Positions 40,141-49,347 of a DNA stretch of 55,526 bases are shown here, one piece after another. The number at the start of each line of letters is the position of its first letter. Position 1 is the first letter of the stretch. The stretch is from NCBI GenBank assembly GCA_964628385.1, contig CAZVOD010000022.1, positions 1-55,526 of the forward strand. The letters are read 5' to 3'. A program made the position numbers and the translations under genes. The DNA is from JANQPA01 sp964628385. GTDB taxonomy: Bacteria > Bacteroidota > Bacteroidia > Chitinophagales > Saprospiraceae. The notes below the pieces were generated by a model. The model did not search any database and was not told the origin of the DNA. It was given only the letters and a program-made list of their open reading frames with translations.

Positions 40141-42291
40141 CTAGGCTTTGTAGTAGTTATCAATTACCATTTTATCCATTCCTCCGTCATCTTTTAGTTG
40201 TTTTTCGCGAGTGGCAATGACCCACTTCACAAAATCCTTAGCCTGCTCCAAATAGCCATTAGCAAATGCCGTGGTAGGCTCGTTTTGATTGATCTGCAGC
40301 ACGAGGTCAGAAAAAGTATTTTCCAAAATAAAATCCCCCGTGCTTACATAATGCTCCTGAAAATCCCTGATAATGCCGGAATGGGTATTGCACTTGATAT
40401 CTTTACTTAACAATAACGCCTTGGCTCCAATTACAAAAGCAGTGTATGTATGGTATATGGCATTGGCTACTTCTGACTGATCCAGAGCCTCCCGGGCCAG
40501 GCTAATCTTTTGATTGGCATCATTGATAATCGTGCCGACTACATCCAGCATAACGCCAGCACATTCCCCCACGCCTATGGATTGTACGTAGTCACCCTGC
40601 TGCCCCCAATCCTGATAATCTTCTTCTGTTATGGATTCCAGATCAGCAAGTGGTTTGAGTAAGTTGTAAAAATAACGCTTGCCCTTATCCTGAAAATAAT
40701 CGTTGAAATAATCGTATTCGCCAGCCTGACTGTGATAATCATCAAACAGAACACTCACCGCCTGCGGTATACGCCTGGTTGGTAACTTGATAACTTTATC
40801 TGCCACAAAGCCTTTGCCCTGGGGATCAACGCCTCCTCCTAATACCACCTGCATAGCCGGGATAACTTTTACGCCTCTCTTGATAGAGCTACCGTGCAGG
40901 CCAATCTGAGCCGCCATATGCTGGCCACAAGAGTTCATACAGCCGCTTATCTTGATCTTGAGATTGGATTCTTTTAGTAAGGAAGGGTATTGTGTCTTTA
41001 CAAGGTTTTCCAGTTCATTAGCTAACTGTGTGCTGTTGGTTACACCCAAGGCACAGGTATCTGTACCAGGACAGGCCGTGATGTCGGCAGTAGAATCAAA
41101 GCCCGGAGCTGCCAGACCTAGCGCTTCCAGCTGGTTGAAGAGATAAGGAAGTGCCTGCGGGCTCACATATTTTAACAACATTCCTTGGTTGACTGTTAGC
41201 CGGATGTCATCTGCTGCTACCTGGCGTACTACTTTGGCTAGATCTCTGGCCCGCTCTGCATCAATATTGCCCAAACGAACTTTTAGATACACACCGTAGT
41301 AGCCTCTTTGCTTTTGCTCAAATACATTAGTAGAAAGCCAGGTGTCATATTTTTCAGGATTGACGGGCTGCTGATCCGTAATCTCCCCAGAAAGCTCTGG
41401 AACCTGAACATCCTCCTCCAGAATGGTAATGGGGTAACTGTGATAGGGTAAGGCTTTCCTTTCTGTTTCAACCAGCTCGAGAAATGCGACGAGCCCCAGC
41501 TTCTTGATCAAAAATTTCATTCTTGCTTTCATGCGTTTCTCGCGCTCGCCGTGGCGGTCAAATACTCGTATACAGGCTTCCATGAATGGAATAATCTGGT
41601 CTGTAGCCAGAAATTCATAAACGGTATGGGCCACAATAGACACGGCGCCAAGCCCCCCGCCGATTACTACTTTAAAGCCTCTGGTGGCTTGCCCATCGAC
41701 TTCCTGAATTCTGGGAATGAAGCCAAAGTCATGAAAATAAGTAAAAGCAGAATCCTGCTCATTAGAGGAAAAAGCAGGTTTGATCTTTCTACCCATATCC
41801 TGGCAGATAGGGTTGCGCAGGAAATAGTCGAATGCAGCTTGAGCATAGGGGCTGACATCGAAAGGCTCTTTGGGGTCAACTCCCGCCTCTGCCGAAGCCG
41901 TGATGTTCCGAACCGTATTGCCGCAAGCTTCCCTGGCTGTCATACTGGCCTTGGAGAGGAATGTCCAGATCGCCGGAGAATCACTTAACTTCACATAGTG
42001 AAACTGGATATTCTGGCGAGTAGTGAGGTGTAGGTTTCCCGTTGCGTAACGCTCCGATATATCCGCCAGCGCTTCCAGTTGTTCTGTGGTAATTTTGCCA
42101 AAAGGCAGCTTTGTTCTGAACATCTGAACGCCTAATTGTCTCTGCCCGTAAACGCCGCGGGTCAAACGATAATGCTTGAAGCGCTCTTCGTCTTCCTTTC
42201 CTTTCTTGAAAGCTTCAATTCTGTTTTCCAGCTCTTGTATGTCTTTTTGGTCCTCCTGTCCTATTTCATTAAGATTATGCTTAGCGTTCAT
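40141..42291 (-). CDS. Ferredoxin-type sulfite reductase with C-terminal HEPN-like domain
   Basis: A 716-residue protein. The nitrite/sulfite reductase repeats occupy about 1-550. The siroheme/[4Fe-4S] ligands are C407-x5-C413 and C451-x3-C455. RTKLPFGKITTEQL and TTRQNIQFHYV mark the N-terminal ferredoxin-like half. Residues about 570-700 form a helical domain (REALDQSEVANAIYHTYTAF, AKALLLSKDIKCNTHSG) that resembles HEPN domains. It reduces sulfite to sulfide with electrons from ferredoxin. First gene of an operon with cobA, cysH and a reductase. HEPN tails are recurrent on Bacteroidota sulfite reductases; their role is unknown. Nitrite as substrate cannot be excluded, but the context argues for sulfite. 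Confidence 0.9.
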   Translation of the reverse strand: MNAKHNLNEIGQEDQKDIQELENRIEAFKKGKEDEERFKHYRLTRGVYGQRQLGVQMFRTKLPFGKITTEQLEALADISERYATGNLHLTTRQNIQFHYVKLSDSPAIWTFLSKASMTAREACGNTVRNITASAEAGVDPKEPFDVSPYAQAAFDYFLRNPICQDMGRKIKPAFSSNEQDSAFTYFHDFGFIPRIQEVDGQATRGFKVVIGGGLGAVSIVAHTVYEFLATDQIIPFMEACIRVFDRHGEREKRMKARMKFLIKKLGLVAFLELVETERKALPYHSYPITILEEDVQVPELSGEITDQQPVNPEKYDTWLSTNVFEQKQRGYYGVYLKVRLGNIDAERARDLAKVVRQVAADDIRLTVNQGMLLKYVSPQALPYLFNQLEALGLAAPGFDSTADITACPGTDTCALGVTNSTQLANELENLVKTQYPSLLKESNLKIKISGCMNSCGQHMAAQIGLHGSSIKRGVKVIPAMQVVLGGGVDPQGKGFVADKVIKLPTRRIPQAVSVLFDDYHSQAGEYDYFNDYFQDKGKRYFYNLLKPLADLESITEEDYQDWGQQGDYVQSIGVGECAGVMLDVVGTIINDANQKISLAREALDQSEVANAIYHTYTAFVIGAKALLLSKDIKCNTHSGIIRDFQEHYVSTGDFILENTFSDLVLQINQNEPTTAFANGYLEQAKDFVKWVIATREKQLKDDGGMDKMVIDNYYKA

Positions 42292-42714
42292 GGCTACTGG
42301 TTTTGTTTAATTGAAATACCTGATTGAAAACGTTCTATTTTGTTTAGATTTGATTGTTTTACTAAATGATCGGGGTTAAAGTAGCTTGTTTGCTACTTGC
42401 ATGTTGGTTTTTCAGAGGCTTTAGAACTATGGATATACCAAAGTTTGTTTGTATGTTAGTCCTTTTTGCCTTTTATATGATGATTGAAGATGGCTTTTGC
42501 TTAGCTTTATATTGCAATAATAGCGAAATTATACCTTGAAAAGCAATTTTTGTTAAAAAAATTAATGAATTTTTAATAAATGAAAATCTGTTCATATTTT
42601 ATTATTTAGTTTATTACTTGGCTTATAAAAGAAGCTTGCCTGCAGAAATGATCCTGTAAGTCCTTTTATCCTTGTAGGGATTTGTATAATTTTGGATCAA
42701 ACAATGAGGCAGCA
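42292..42714. other. Divergent promoter region, sulfite reductase and lgt
   Basis: A 423-base A/T-rich gap between divergent genes. It contains a 7-bp hairpin AAGTAGC/GCTACTT (42379-42398) that would lie in the sulfite reductase leader, and the lgt -7 box at 42687. I looked for a SAM- or cobalamin-riboswitch-like architecture and could not recognise one. Confidence 0.4.
42687..42694 (+). promoter_or_regulatory. Bacteroidota -7 box (TAATTTTG) for lgt
   Basis: A perfect TAnnTTTG element 20 bases before the ATG at 42715. It lies inside the first codons of the longest possible open frame, so the shorter start is more likely. Confidence 0.5.
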
Positions 42715-43866
42715 ATGTACCCGGACTTATCTTATCTTTTTCACGACTTAGTTGGTACGCCATATGATAACTGGTTGTCCATCTTTAAGACATTTGGGTT
42801 ATTCCTGGCCTTGTCTATTCTGGTAGCCGCCTATTTGCTCAGCCGAGAATTGAAAAGAAAAGCTGCGCAAGGTATTTTCCAACCCACCATTGAAAAGGAA
42901 GTAATCGGTAAACCGGCTTCTATAATAGACTTATCGGGTAGTTTCATTTTGGGATTTGCCTTTGGCTACAAATTGGGTTACGTCTTTCAGAACTTTGAAG
43001 CATTCAAAGTCAATCCTGCTTCTATTCTGATTTCCTTTCAAGGGACTTGGTTTTGGGCTGTTCTTCTGGGAGTATTCTGGTCTGTTCTAAATTATCTGGA
43101 TAAGACCCGCCAGCGGCTACCTGAACCACGGGTGATCAGCAAAAGTATCTATCCTCATCATCGAATTTGGGATATTACCATTATTGCTGCACTGTCGGGT
43201 ATTGTTGGTGCCAAGTTATTTGATTTAATTGAGCACCTGCCGGATTTTTTCAAAAACCCGTACGAAGTGTTTTTTTCTGGTGGTGGCCTAGCTATTTATG
43301 GAGGTTTAATTACTGGGTTTATGGCGGTGGTCCTTTATTTGCGAATTTTCAGGATTCCCGTTAGGCCTGTAATGGATGCTGTGGCTCCGGCCCTGATCTT
43401 TAGCTATGGTATTGGCCGCTTGGGATGTCATTTTTCGGGCGATGGTGACTGGGGGATTCCCAATCCCTATCCTTCCCCTGACTGGTGGTTCTTACCGGAG
43501 TGGCTTTGGGCTTACGATTACCCAAGAAATGTACTGAACTGGGGAGAGCAGATAGCCGGGTGTGATGGCATGTACTGCAAGGTATTGGAAACACCTGTTT
43601 ATCCTACGCCTGTTTATGAGATTATCCTGTCTTTTGCTATTGGAGCCTTTCTTCTAGGCATTCGTAAAAACCTACCCGCTCATGGCGTACTATTTTTCAT
43701 TTACCTCATTTTAAGTGGTTTAGAACGCTTTTTGATTGAATTTATCAGGATCAATGAAAAGTATCCGGAGTTTTTTAACTGGTCGCAAGCTCAATTGATT
43801 GCTTCAGCGCTTATCATGGTTGGCTGGCTGGGGTTATTTTTTTTGTGGGGAAAAGGTCGTAGTTGA
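42715..43866 (+). CDS. lgt: Prolipoprotein diacylglyceryl transferase
   Basis: A 383-residue polytopic inner-membrane enzyme with at least seven helices. The Lgt signature region reads SYGIGRLGCHFSGDGDWG (about 241-258), with the family's Arg and the Gly-rich stretch; GGGLAIYGGLITGF and GLERFLIEFIR supply the other conserved blocks. It attaches diacylglycerol to the lipobox cysteine of prolipoproteins such as the LptC, metal-binding and small lipoproteins encoded here. It is about 100 residues longer than E. coli Lgt, mostly through an extended N-terminal membrane part, common in Bacteroidota. The start follows a -7 box at 42687. Confidence 0.92.
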   Translation: MYPDLSYLFHDLVGTPYDNWLSIFKTFGLFLALSILVAAYLLSRELKRKAAQGIFQPTIEKEVIGKPASIIDLSGSFILGFAFGYKLGYVFQNFEAFKVNPASILISFQGTWFWAVLLGVFWSVLNYLDKTRQRLPEPRVISKSIYPHHRIWDITIIAALSGIVGAKLFDLIEHLPDFFKNPYEVFFSGGGLAIYGGLITGFMAVVLYLRIFRIPVRPVMDAVAPALIFSYGIGRLGCHFSGDGDWGIPNPYPSPDWWFLPEWLWAYDYPRNVLNWGEQIAGCDGMYCKVLETPVYPTPVYEIILSFAIGAFLLGIRKNLPAHGVLFFIYLILSGLERFLIEFIRINEKYPEFFNWSQAQLIASALIMVGWLGLFFLWGKGRS

Positions 43867-43926
43867 CCAAGTAGAATCTAAAAAATTGGAATCTGGATGT
43901 TGGGAAAGGGGAAGCAGGAAGAAGAG

Positions 43927-45054
43927 CTACTTTCTGGAAGCTTTTTGAATGGCCTGATAGCAGACTTTAGCTGCTCTATCCCAGGTAAACTTCTGCCTTT
44001 GTACTATGCCCTTTTGAATCATTATTTTTTGTAGCTGAGGCGTAGTGTAAACCCTGGCCATGGCTTCTGCAATTTCATGGATATTTCGAGGATCAACGGT
44101 GATGCCAGCATCGCCAACTACCTCTGGCATGGACGACACATCAGAGGTGATAACCGGCACTTCGCACTGAAGGGCTTCCAGCAGTGGGATGCCAAAGCCT
44201 TCAAAATTGGAGACATAAGTTAGTGCCAGGGCAGCGGCTATTAGTTGCATCAGTTGGTCTTCGCTGATATACCCCAAAAACTGAATATCCCGCTTGTAGG
44301 CTGCCTGGTCATACGCAGACTTGACAGCTCCTGTTTGCCAGGCAAAGCGTCCGGCGATGAGTAGTTTCAGGTTAGATGGAGTTTTTTTCTTAAACAAATC
44401 AAAGGCTTTGATCAGGCGATGTACGTTTTTCCGGGGATGCACCGCTCCGACGTAAAAGAAATAATCAGATCTATTGGTATATGCAGCTTTTACTTTTAGT
44501 TTTTCTTGTTCTGTTAATGGGCGGAACAGGTCTCTGGAGCCATTACAAGCTACAGAAATCTTATCTGCAGGAGTTTGGTAATGCTGTATAATATCTTTTT
44601 TTACAAATTCAGAAACAGTCACAACCTGATCAGCTTTTGCTAAAAATCTGGGAACAAAATAATTATAGTATTTGCCAACCCAGCCGGGAACCAACTCAGG
44701 ATAATGAACATGTGCGATGTCATGTGTAACCATCGCAGTGGGTACTTTTGTGGATAAGGAGCAATAGGCGTCGGGAGAGAAAAAAACATCTACATTATGC
44801 CTTTTTAAAGCTGCCGGAACGGCCCATTCAAACCATAGGTACCACAAAATAGGATGCCGTGCCGGCGGTGGTAGTTGTAAAGGCCTTACATTGTCACCAA
44901 AAATAAAGGCTTGATCAAAGGGGCGGTCGAAGAAAAAGAGGAATTCATCATCTGGGTGTTCTCTGACCATCCTACTTACTACTTCGTAGCTGAACCATCC
45001 GATTCCTTCCAGTTTGTCTTTGATTAAAAAGCGAGTATTTACAGCGATACGCAT
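43927..45054 (-). CDS. Glycosyltransferase, GT4 family
   Basis: A 375-residue retaining GT-B glycosyltransferase. The N-terminal Rossmann half begins MRIAVNTRFLIKDKLEGIGWFS and contains FFSPDAYCSL and VTHDIAHVHYPE. The C-terminal half holds the donor site: YVGAVHPRKNVHRLIKAF (about 217-234) and the E-x7-E motif region NFEGFGIPLLEALQCEVPVI. Acceptor and donor are not predictable; surface polysaccharide synthesis is likely. The ATG at 45054 fits the family start better than an in-frame upstream start at 45123. It stands alone, convergent with lgt and divergent from nadB. Confidence 0.87.
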   Translation of the reverse strand: MRIAVNTRFLIKDKLEGIGWFSYEVVSRMVREHPDDEFLFFFDRPFDQAFIFGDNVRPLQLPPPARHPILWYLWFEWAVPAALKRHNVDVFFSPDAYCSLSTKVPTAMVTHDIAHVHYPELVPGWVGKYYNYFVPRFLAKADQVVTVSEFVKKDIIQHYQTPADKISVACNGSRDLFRPLTEQEKLKVKAAYTNRSDYFFYVGAVHPRKNVHRLIKAFDLFKKKTPSNLKLLIAGRFAWQTGAVKSAYDQAAYKRDIQFLGYISEDQLMQLIAAALALTYVSNFEGFGIPLLEALQCEVPVITSDVSSMPEVVGDAGITVDPRNIHEIAEAMARVYTTPQLQKIMIQKGIVQRQKFTWDRAAKVCYQAIQKASRK

Positions 45055-45226
45055 GATCAGTATTGAATAGTTGCGAATGAGAAAAGAAGAAATCCAAATT
45101 AGCGCTATTAATTTTAAAGTCAAAAATGGATTTGACAGAAAGTTCTTTAATCTTTGGGCGCTCTTGATAAGTTATATGGTAATACAAGAAAACAAAAAAT
45201 AGACTTGCATTACTTAATTTAATAGC

Positions 45227-46831
45227 ATGACCAATACAGATGTACTTATAATTGGCTCGGGCGTGGGAGGATTGACCACGGCGATAAGGTTGGCTGAACA
45301 GCGTCCAGACCTAAATATTACTGTCTTAACAAAAACGGATGAAGGAGAAAGTAACACTTCTTACGCACAGGGTGGGGTAGCAGCAGTGTGGAATAACCAG
45401 GTTGATAATTTTGAAAAACACAAAGCGGATACATTAGATGCCGGTGCCGGGCTTTGTAATGAAGCTATTGTAGATATCGTTGTACAGGAAGGTCCAGAGC
45501 GGGTTCGTGAAATTATCGATTGGGGTGCTCGTTTTGATAAAGCACCGGGAGAAGACGAATACGATTTGGGGCGGGAAGGTGGTCATTCAGAAAATAGAAT
45601 TCTTCATTATAAAGATTTGACAGGCTGGGAGATTCAGCGGACATTACTGGAAAAGGCTCATCAATTTTCCAACCTCAAAATACATCAGCATTACTTTGCC
45701 GCAGATTTAATCACTCAGCACCATCTTGGCTACACCGTCACACGGCTAATGCCTAATATCGAGTGTTATGGTGCTTATGCCCTAAATAAAGAAACCAACA
45801 AAATGGAGACTTTCCTGGCCAAGACAACTGTCGTGGCCACCGGTGGGGCCGGGCAGGTTTATCGAAATACCACTAATCCGGTGATAGCTTCTGGTGACGG
45901 TACAGCGATGGCGTACCGGGCCAAGGGCTGGATTGAAAATATGGAATTTGTCCAGTTTCATCCTACGGCATTATTCAACCCAGCCGGTGAAAATCCCGTG
46001 TTTTTGGTTTCAGAAGCCGTCCGTGGCTTCGGAGGTATACTAAAAAATGGGGAAGGAGAAACATTCATGGAGAAATACGACCATCGGGAATCTCTGGCAC
46101 CAAGAGATATTGTAGCCCGTGCCATTGATAATGAGATCAAACTGAGGGGCGAAGATTGTATGTACCTGGATTGTACGCATTTGGATATGGATAAGTTTAT
46201 TGCTCATTTTCCTACTATTTACGACAAGTGTAAAGATATCGGCGTAGACCCTGCCAAAGATATGATTCCGGTTGTACCAGCTTGTCACTATATGTGTGGA
46301 GGCATCAAAGTAGATGAATGGGGGAGAAGTTCTATTAATCATTTGTATGCTGCCGGGGAGTGCACCTGTACCGGCTTACATGGAGCCAATCGCCTGGCTT
46401 CCAATTCTTTGCTGGAAGCTATGGTATTCGGAAGGCGTATCGCGGATGATATTTTAGGGAAAATTGACCAACTGGAATGGAGAACGGACATCCCCAATTG
46501 GTCGGCCCACGGCACACAAGAGCCTCCGGAGATGGTTTTAATTACTCAGAGTCTCAAGGAGCTCAAAGAGATCATGAGTAGTTATGTGGGAATTGTACGC
46601 AGCAGTGTACGCCTGAAAAGGGCGATGGATCGACTGTGGTTGCTTTACAGCGAGACAGAAGATATTTACAGTTATACGGTAATTTCCCCTCAGTTGTGTG
46701 AATTGCGAAACCTGATAACCATAGGCTATTTAATTACCCGTTCGGCTTCTATGCGAAGGGAGAGTAGAGGTTTGCACTACAATACCGACTTTTCTGAGCG
46801 CCAGCAGTTTTTACAGGTGTCCATACTGTAA
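45227..46831 (+). CDS. nadB: L-aspartate oxidase
   Basis: A 534-residue FAD enzyme of the succinate dehydrogenase flavoprotein family. Motifs: FAD loop IIGSGVGGLTTAIRLAE (residues 6-22), SNTSYAQGGVAAVW (about 44-57), the active-site HPTAL region (about 245), PRDIVARAID (about 290) and CTGLHGANRLASNSLLEAMVFG (about 382-403). It oxidises aspartate to iminoaspartate, the first step of de novo NAD synthesis. NadA and NadC are not adjacent. It ends at a very long hairpin facing recX. Confidence 0.95.
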   Translation: MTNTDVLIIGSGVGGLTTAIRLAEQRPDLNITVLTKTDEGESNTSYAQGGVAAVWNNQVDNFEKHKADTLDAGAGLCNEAIVDIVVQEGPERVREIIDWGARFDKAPGEDEYDLGREGGHSENRILHYKDLTGWEIQRTLLEKAHQFSNLKIHQHYFAADLITQHHLGYTVTRLMPNIECYGAYALNKETNKMETFLAKTTVVATGGAGQVYRNTTNPVIASGDGTAMAYRAKGWIENMEFVQFHPTALFNPAGENPVFLVSEAVRGFGGILKNGEGETFMEKYDHRESLAPRDIVARAIDNEIKLRGEDCMYLDCTHLDMDKFIAHFPTIYDKCKDIGVDPAKDMIPVVPACHYMCGGIKVDEWGRSSINHLYAAGECTCTGLHGANRLASNSLLEAMVFGRRIADDILGKIDQLEWRTDIPNWSAHGTQEPPEMVLITQSLKELKEIMSSYVGIVRSSVRLKRAMDRLWLLYSETEDIYSYTVISPQLCELRNLITIGYLITRSASMRRESRGLHYNTDFSERQQFLQVSIL

Positions 46832-46876
46832 GTTGTAAAGCTTGTTGGCTTTTTTCGCCAGCCGATAATATTTTAT

Positions 46877-46931
46877 AAGTGCTGATTTTTCAGGTGAAAA
46901 TTTTCAATTTTCACCTGAAAAATCAGCACTT
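46877..46931. terminator. Bidirectional hairpin with a 26-bp perfect stem
   Basis: Arms 46877-46902 and 46906-46931 are perfectly complementary over 26 bp with a 3-nt loop (TTC). It lies between the convergent nadB and recX genes. Such a long perfect stem exceeds a normal terminator and immediately abuts a copy of the intergenic repeat end (46935), so it may itself be part of a mobile palindromic element. Confidence 0.65.
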
Positions 46932-46934
46932 AGA

Positions 46935-46975
46935 GATGCTAACATAGCATTTCTTAATACCTGCGAAACAAATCT
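46935..46975. repeat. Solo repeat end (GATGCTAACATAGCAT hairpin + CCTGCGAAACAAATCT)
   Basis: A hairpin (ATGCTA/TAGCAT) is followed by CCTGCGAAACAAATCT (46960-46975), 15 of 16 bases identical to the terminal repeat of the 35026 element. GATGCTAACATAGCAT also occurs at 32-47. This locus therefore links the hairpin-type solo ends with the MITE-like family. Confidence 0.6.
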
Positions 46976-46987
46976 ATTGATTACTTT

Positions 46988-47452
46988 TCAGAGTTCTTTT
47001 ATTTTCTCCCAGACCAGGGCTGGTTCATAGCCTCTTCCGATGGCATAGCCAGCAACTTTGTTTTTCTTCTTATAGCTGTTTTCCTCCCGGACTTGCGCGG
47101 CTTTATTGGTAATGACTTCCTGTAGTTGTTCTTCGTAAGCCTCGGGTTTGATTTCTTCCATGCCCTTTCGGATACAGTAATCAGAGATTTCTCTTCTTTT
47201 TAGCTCTTGTTTGATGCGGATTTTTCCCCATTTATTGATCCTGAATTTTCCTCTCGTAAAAGACCTAGCAAAACGCTCTTCATCCAGAAAGCGTTCTTCT
47301 ATCAGCTGAATGATGATATTTTCAAGGTCCTCTCCATAGATGCCAAGGTCCAGGAGTTTCTTCCGTACTTCCTGATGGCAACGATCGCGGTAGGCACAAA
47401 AATGTTGAAGTTTGGCCAGTGCATCATCTACAGAAATCCACTTTTCCATCAA
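46988..47452 (-). CDS. recX: RecX-family regulatory protein
   Basis: A 154-residue all-helical protein with three tandem three-helix RecX repeats: ALAKLQHFCAYRDRCHQEVRKKL, LIEERFLDEERFARSFTRGKFRINKWGKIRIKQEL (the most conserved block, about 51-85), and a third from about 110. RecX binds RecA filaments and limits recombinase activity. No recA lies nearby; recX is often unlinked in Bacteroidota. Length is normal. The protein begins MM; either Met could be used. It converges on nadB across the 26-bp hairpin. Confidence 0.9.
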   Translation of the reverse strand: MMEKWISVDDALAKLQHFCAYRDRCHQEVRKKLLDLGIYGEDLENIIIQLIEERFLDEERFARSFTRGKFRINKWGKIRIKQELKRREISDYCIRKGMEEIKPEAYEEQLQEVITNKAAQVREENSYKKKNKVAGYAIGRGYEPALVWEKIKEL

Positions 47453-47713
47453 TAATTAATTTTTTTATCTGAATTTTTATAAAAGTAAGTGTCTTTTATC
47501 GATTTTTCCAGTCCAAAAAATAGTGATGCCCGGGCGGCGATATAATAGACTTATTTCTTGGCTCTGGGACAAGCAAACGTACAATTCAATTCTTTAACTA
47601 AGGCTGGTAGAGGTGGAAGAATCGATAAGAGAACGCATAAAATTAGTTATGTCAGTTTTATTTTGTTCCTATTCTTCCTATTGCATCACCAGTAAACCAA
47701 CAAAACACTCAAA

Positions 47714-48526
47714 ATGGAAGGTTATGTTCAACAACTCATCAGTATCGCAGTAGATTATGCACCGCAGGTACTTGGCGCATTATTGACCCTATTGATAGGT
47801 TTTAGGGTAATAGGTTTTTTGACAGATCGCATGAGACGATATTTTCAAAGAAGGAGTTTCGATAAAACGATAGAACCCTTCTTGGTGTCGTTGGTAAGTA
47901 TTGGCTTGAAAATTATGCTATTACTGGCAGTAGCCGGAATGTTTGGTATTGAAACCACTTCATTTGTAGCGATCTTTAGTGCACTGGCATTTGCCATAGG
48001 CCTGGCCCTGCAGGGGAATCTGGCTCATATGGCTGCCGGAATTTTGATCTTGATCTTCCGTCCTTTTAAGGTGGGAGACTTTATTGTAGCTCAGGGATAT
48101 TCCGGGACAGTGAAGGAAATCCAGATTTTTACGACTATTCTGACTACCCTTGATAATCGAATTATCATTATGCCCAATGGGGCTATCACGAGTGGGCCCA
48201 TTGAAAACTTAACTGCGCCGGGAGAGCGAAAGGTGCCAATGGTTTTTGGGATCAGCTACACGGATGATATTGATAAGGCCCGTGAAGTCATTCAGCAGGT
48301 GGCAGATGCCTGTCCCTACATCAGCCATGATAAACCAGTTGATATTCTGGTCTCCGAGCTTGGAGATAGTTCTGTTAACTTTGCCGTTCGTCCATGGTGT
48401 AAGACTGCCGACTACTGGAACGTACACTTTTACATGCATGAACATATTAAAAAGGAGTTTGATAAAAACGGAGTTAGTATTCCCTTTCCTCAAATGGATG
48501 TCCACCTGGACCAACTAAAAGGGTAA
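47714..48526 (+). CDS. mscS: Small-conductance mechanosensitive channel (MscS family)
   Basis: A 270-residue MscS-type channel of E. coli length. Three N-terminal membrane helices are followed by the pore helix SALAFAIGLALQGNLAHMAAGILILIFRPFKVGDFI (about 90-125), rich in Gly/Ala as needed for tight packing. The beta domain follows (NRIIIMPNGAITSGPIENLT), then the C-terminal alpha/beta vestibule ending PFPQMDVHL. It opens under membrane tension to release solutes during hypo-osmotic shock. Single gene with a bidirectional hairpin downstream. Confidence 0.93.
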   Translation: MEGYVQQLISIAVDYAPQVLGALLTLLIGFRVIGFLTDRMRRYFQRRSFDKTIEPFLVSLVSIGLKIMLLLAVAGMFGIETTSFVAIFSALAFAIGLALQGNLAHMAAGILILIFRPFKVGDFIVAQGYSGTVKEIQIFTTILTTLDNRIIIMPNGAITSGPIENLTAPGERKVPMVFGISYTDDIDKAREVIQQVADACPYISHDKPVDILVSELGDSSVNFAVRPWCKTADYWNVHFYMHEHIKKEFDKNGVSIPFPQMDVHLDQLKG

Positions 48527-48551
48527 ACTGTAGCCGCCATTTCGTTATGAC

Positions 48552-48596
48552 GACAATAGAGAGATTCGGCCGTTCTGGCTCGATTTCTCTATTGTC
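48552..48596. terminator. Bidirectional terminator hairpin after mscS
   Basis: Arms 48552-48565 and 48583-48596 pair over 14 bp with one G-U pair and a 17-nt loop, 26 bases after the mscS stop. It separates two convergent genes. Confidence 0.65.
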
Positions 48597-48714
48597 TTAC
48601 AGCGAGTTCATTTTACTACTTCTAACTGCTCTTAAGCGCTGAATACCAATCGAAAGTTTTGAAGTATTAGCCCTGATTTTAACAAAAAACAGTTTTTGAG
48701 GAAGACAATACAAC

Positions 48715-49347
48715 TCAAGTCAGGAGTTCATCGATGATATCTGCTATTTCGAGGCTTGGGTTATGTTGATGTGCGTGTACACCTGTTTGTTTGGCAGCCG
48801 ATACATTGTCGGCACTATCGTCAATAAACAGCGTTTCTGTTGCGTACATACCGCTGTCATTCAGAACGGCTTCGTAAATGTCGATATTGGGTTTTCTCAG
48901 GTGTAGGTGATGAGAGTAATAAGCTTTTACAAATAGTTGCTCAAATTCCTGCAAGCTCATCAGATGCTCCCGGATCAAATGCTGATTGACCCATTCTATG
49001 TGAGTTGCATTAGTATTGCTGAGTAAATAGATATTGTAATCTTTTGCCAGGCGCTTAAGCATTTCCAGGCGGATGGCTTCGATTTTTACCAGCATGCTGT
49101 TCCAGGCCTTTATAATTTCTTCATATTTCACAGCATTGCTTCCTGCCTCCTGAATTTTGCTCACGAAGTGATCTTCTTCAAATTTCCCCAATTCATAATC
49201 CATGAAGTGCCCTTCTGCTTTCAGTTCAGTGTAAGCTTTATCGAAATGATCCCCCAGAATTGCCTTAAATTGCTGGTCAGCCCGTTCAAAGTCAAGGTCC
49301 AGGAGTACATTACCGAGGTCAAAAATGATATTCTTAGTTGTTGCCAT
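48715..49347 (-). CDS. HAD-family phosphatase (YihX-like)
   Basis: A 210-residue HAD hydrolase. Motif I is IIFDLGNVLLDLDFERA (nucleophile Asp), with Gly-Asn after the Asp, the pattern of the YihX/epoxide-hydrolase N-terminal subgroup. Motif II is LLSNTNATHI, motif III the Lys in LRKPNIDIYEAVL, and motif IV TLFIDDSADNVSAA. E. coli YihX dephosphorylates alpha-glucose-1-phosphate; the substrate here is open. It stands alone, with a 230-base gap on its upstream side. Confidence 0.85.
   Translation of the reverse strand: MATTKNIIFDLGNVLLDLDFERADQQFKAILGDHFDKAYTELKAEGHFMDYELGKFEEDHFVSKIQEAGSNAVKYEEIIKAWNSMLVKIEAIRLEMLKRLAKDYNIYLLSNTNATHIEWVNQHLIREHLMSLQEFEQLFVKAYYSHHLHLRKPNIDIYEAVLNDSGMYATETLFIDDSADNVSAAKQTGVHAHQHNPSLEIADIIDELLT

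Noticed and set aside
42292..42714. SAM- or cobalamin-type riboswitch upstream of the sulfite reductase operon
   Set aside because: The region is A/T-rich with only a small 7-bp hairpin; I could not find the conserved cores of known riboswitch classes.
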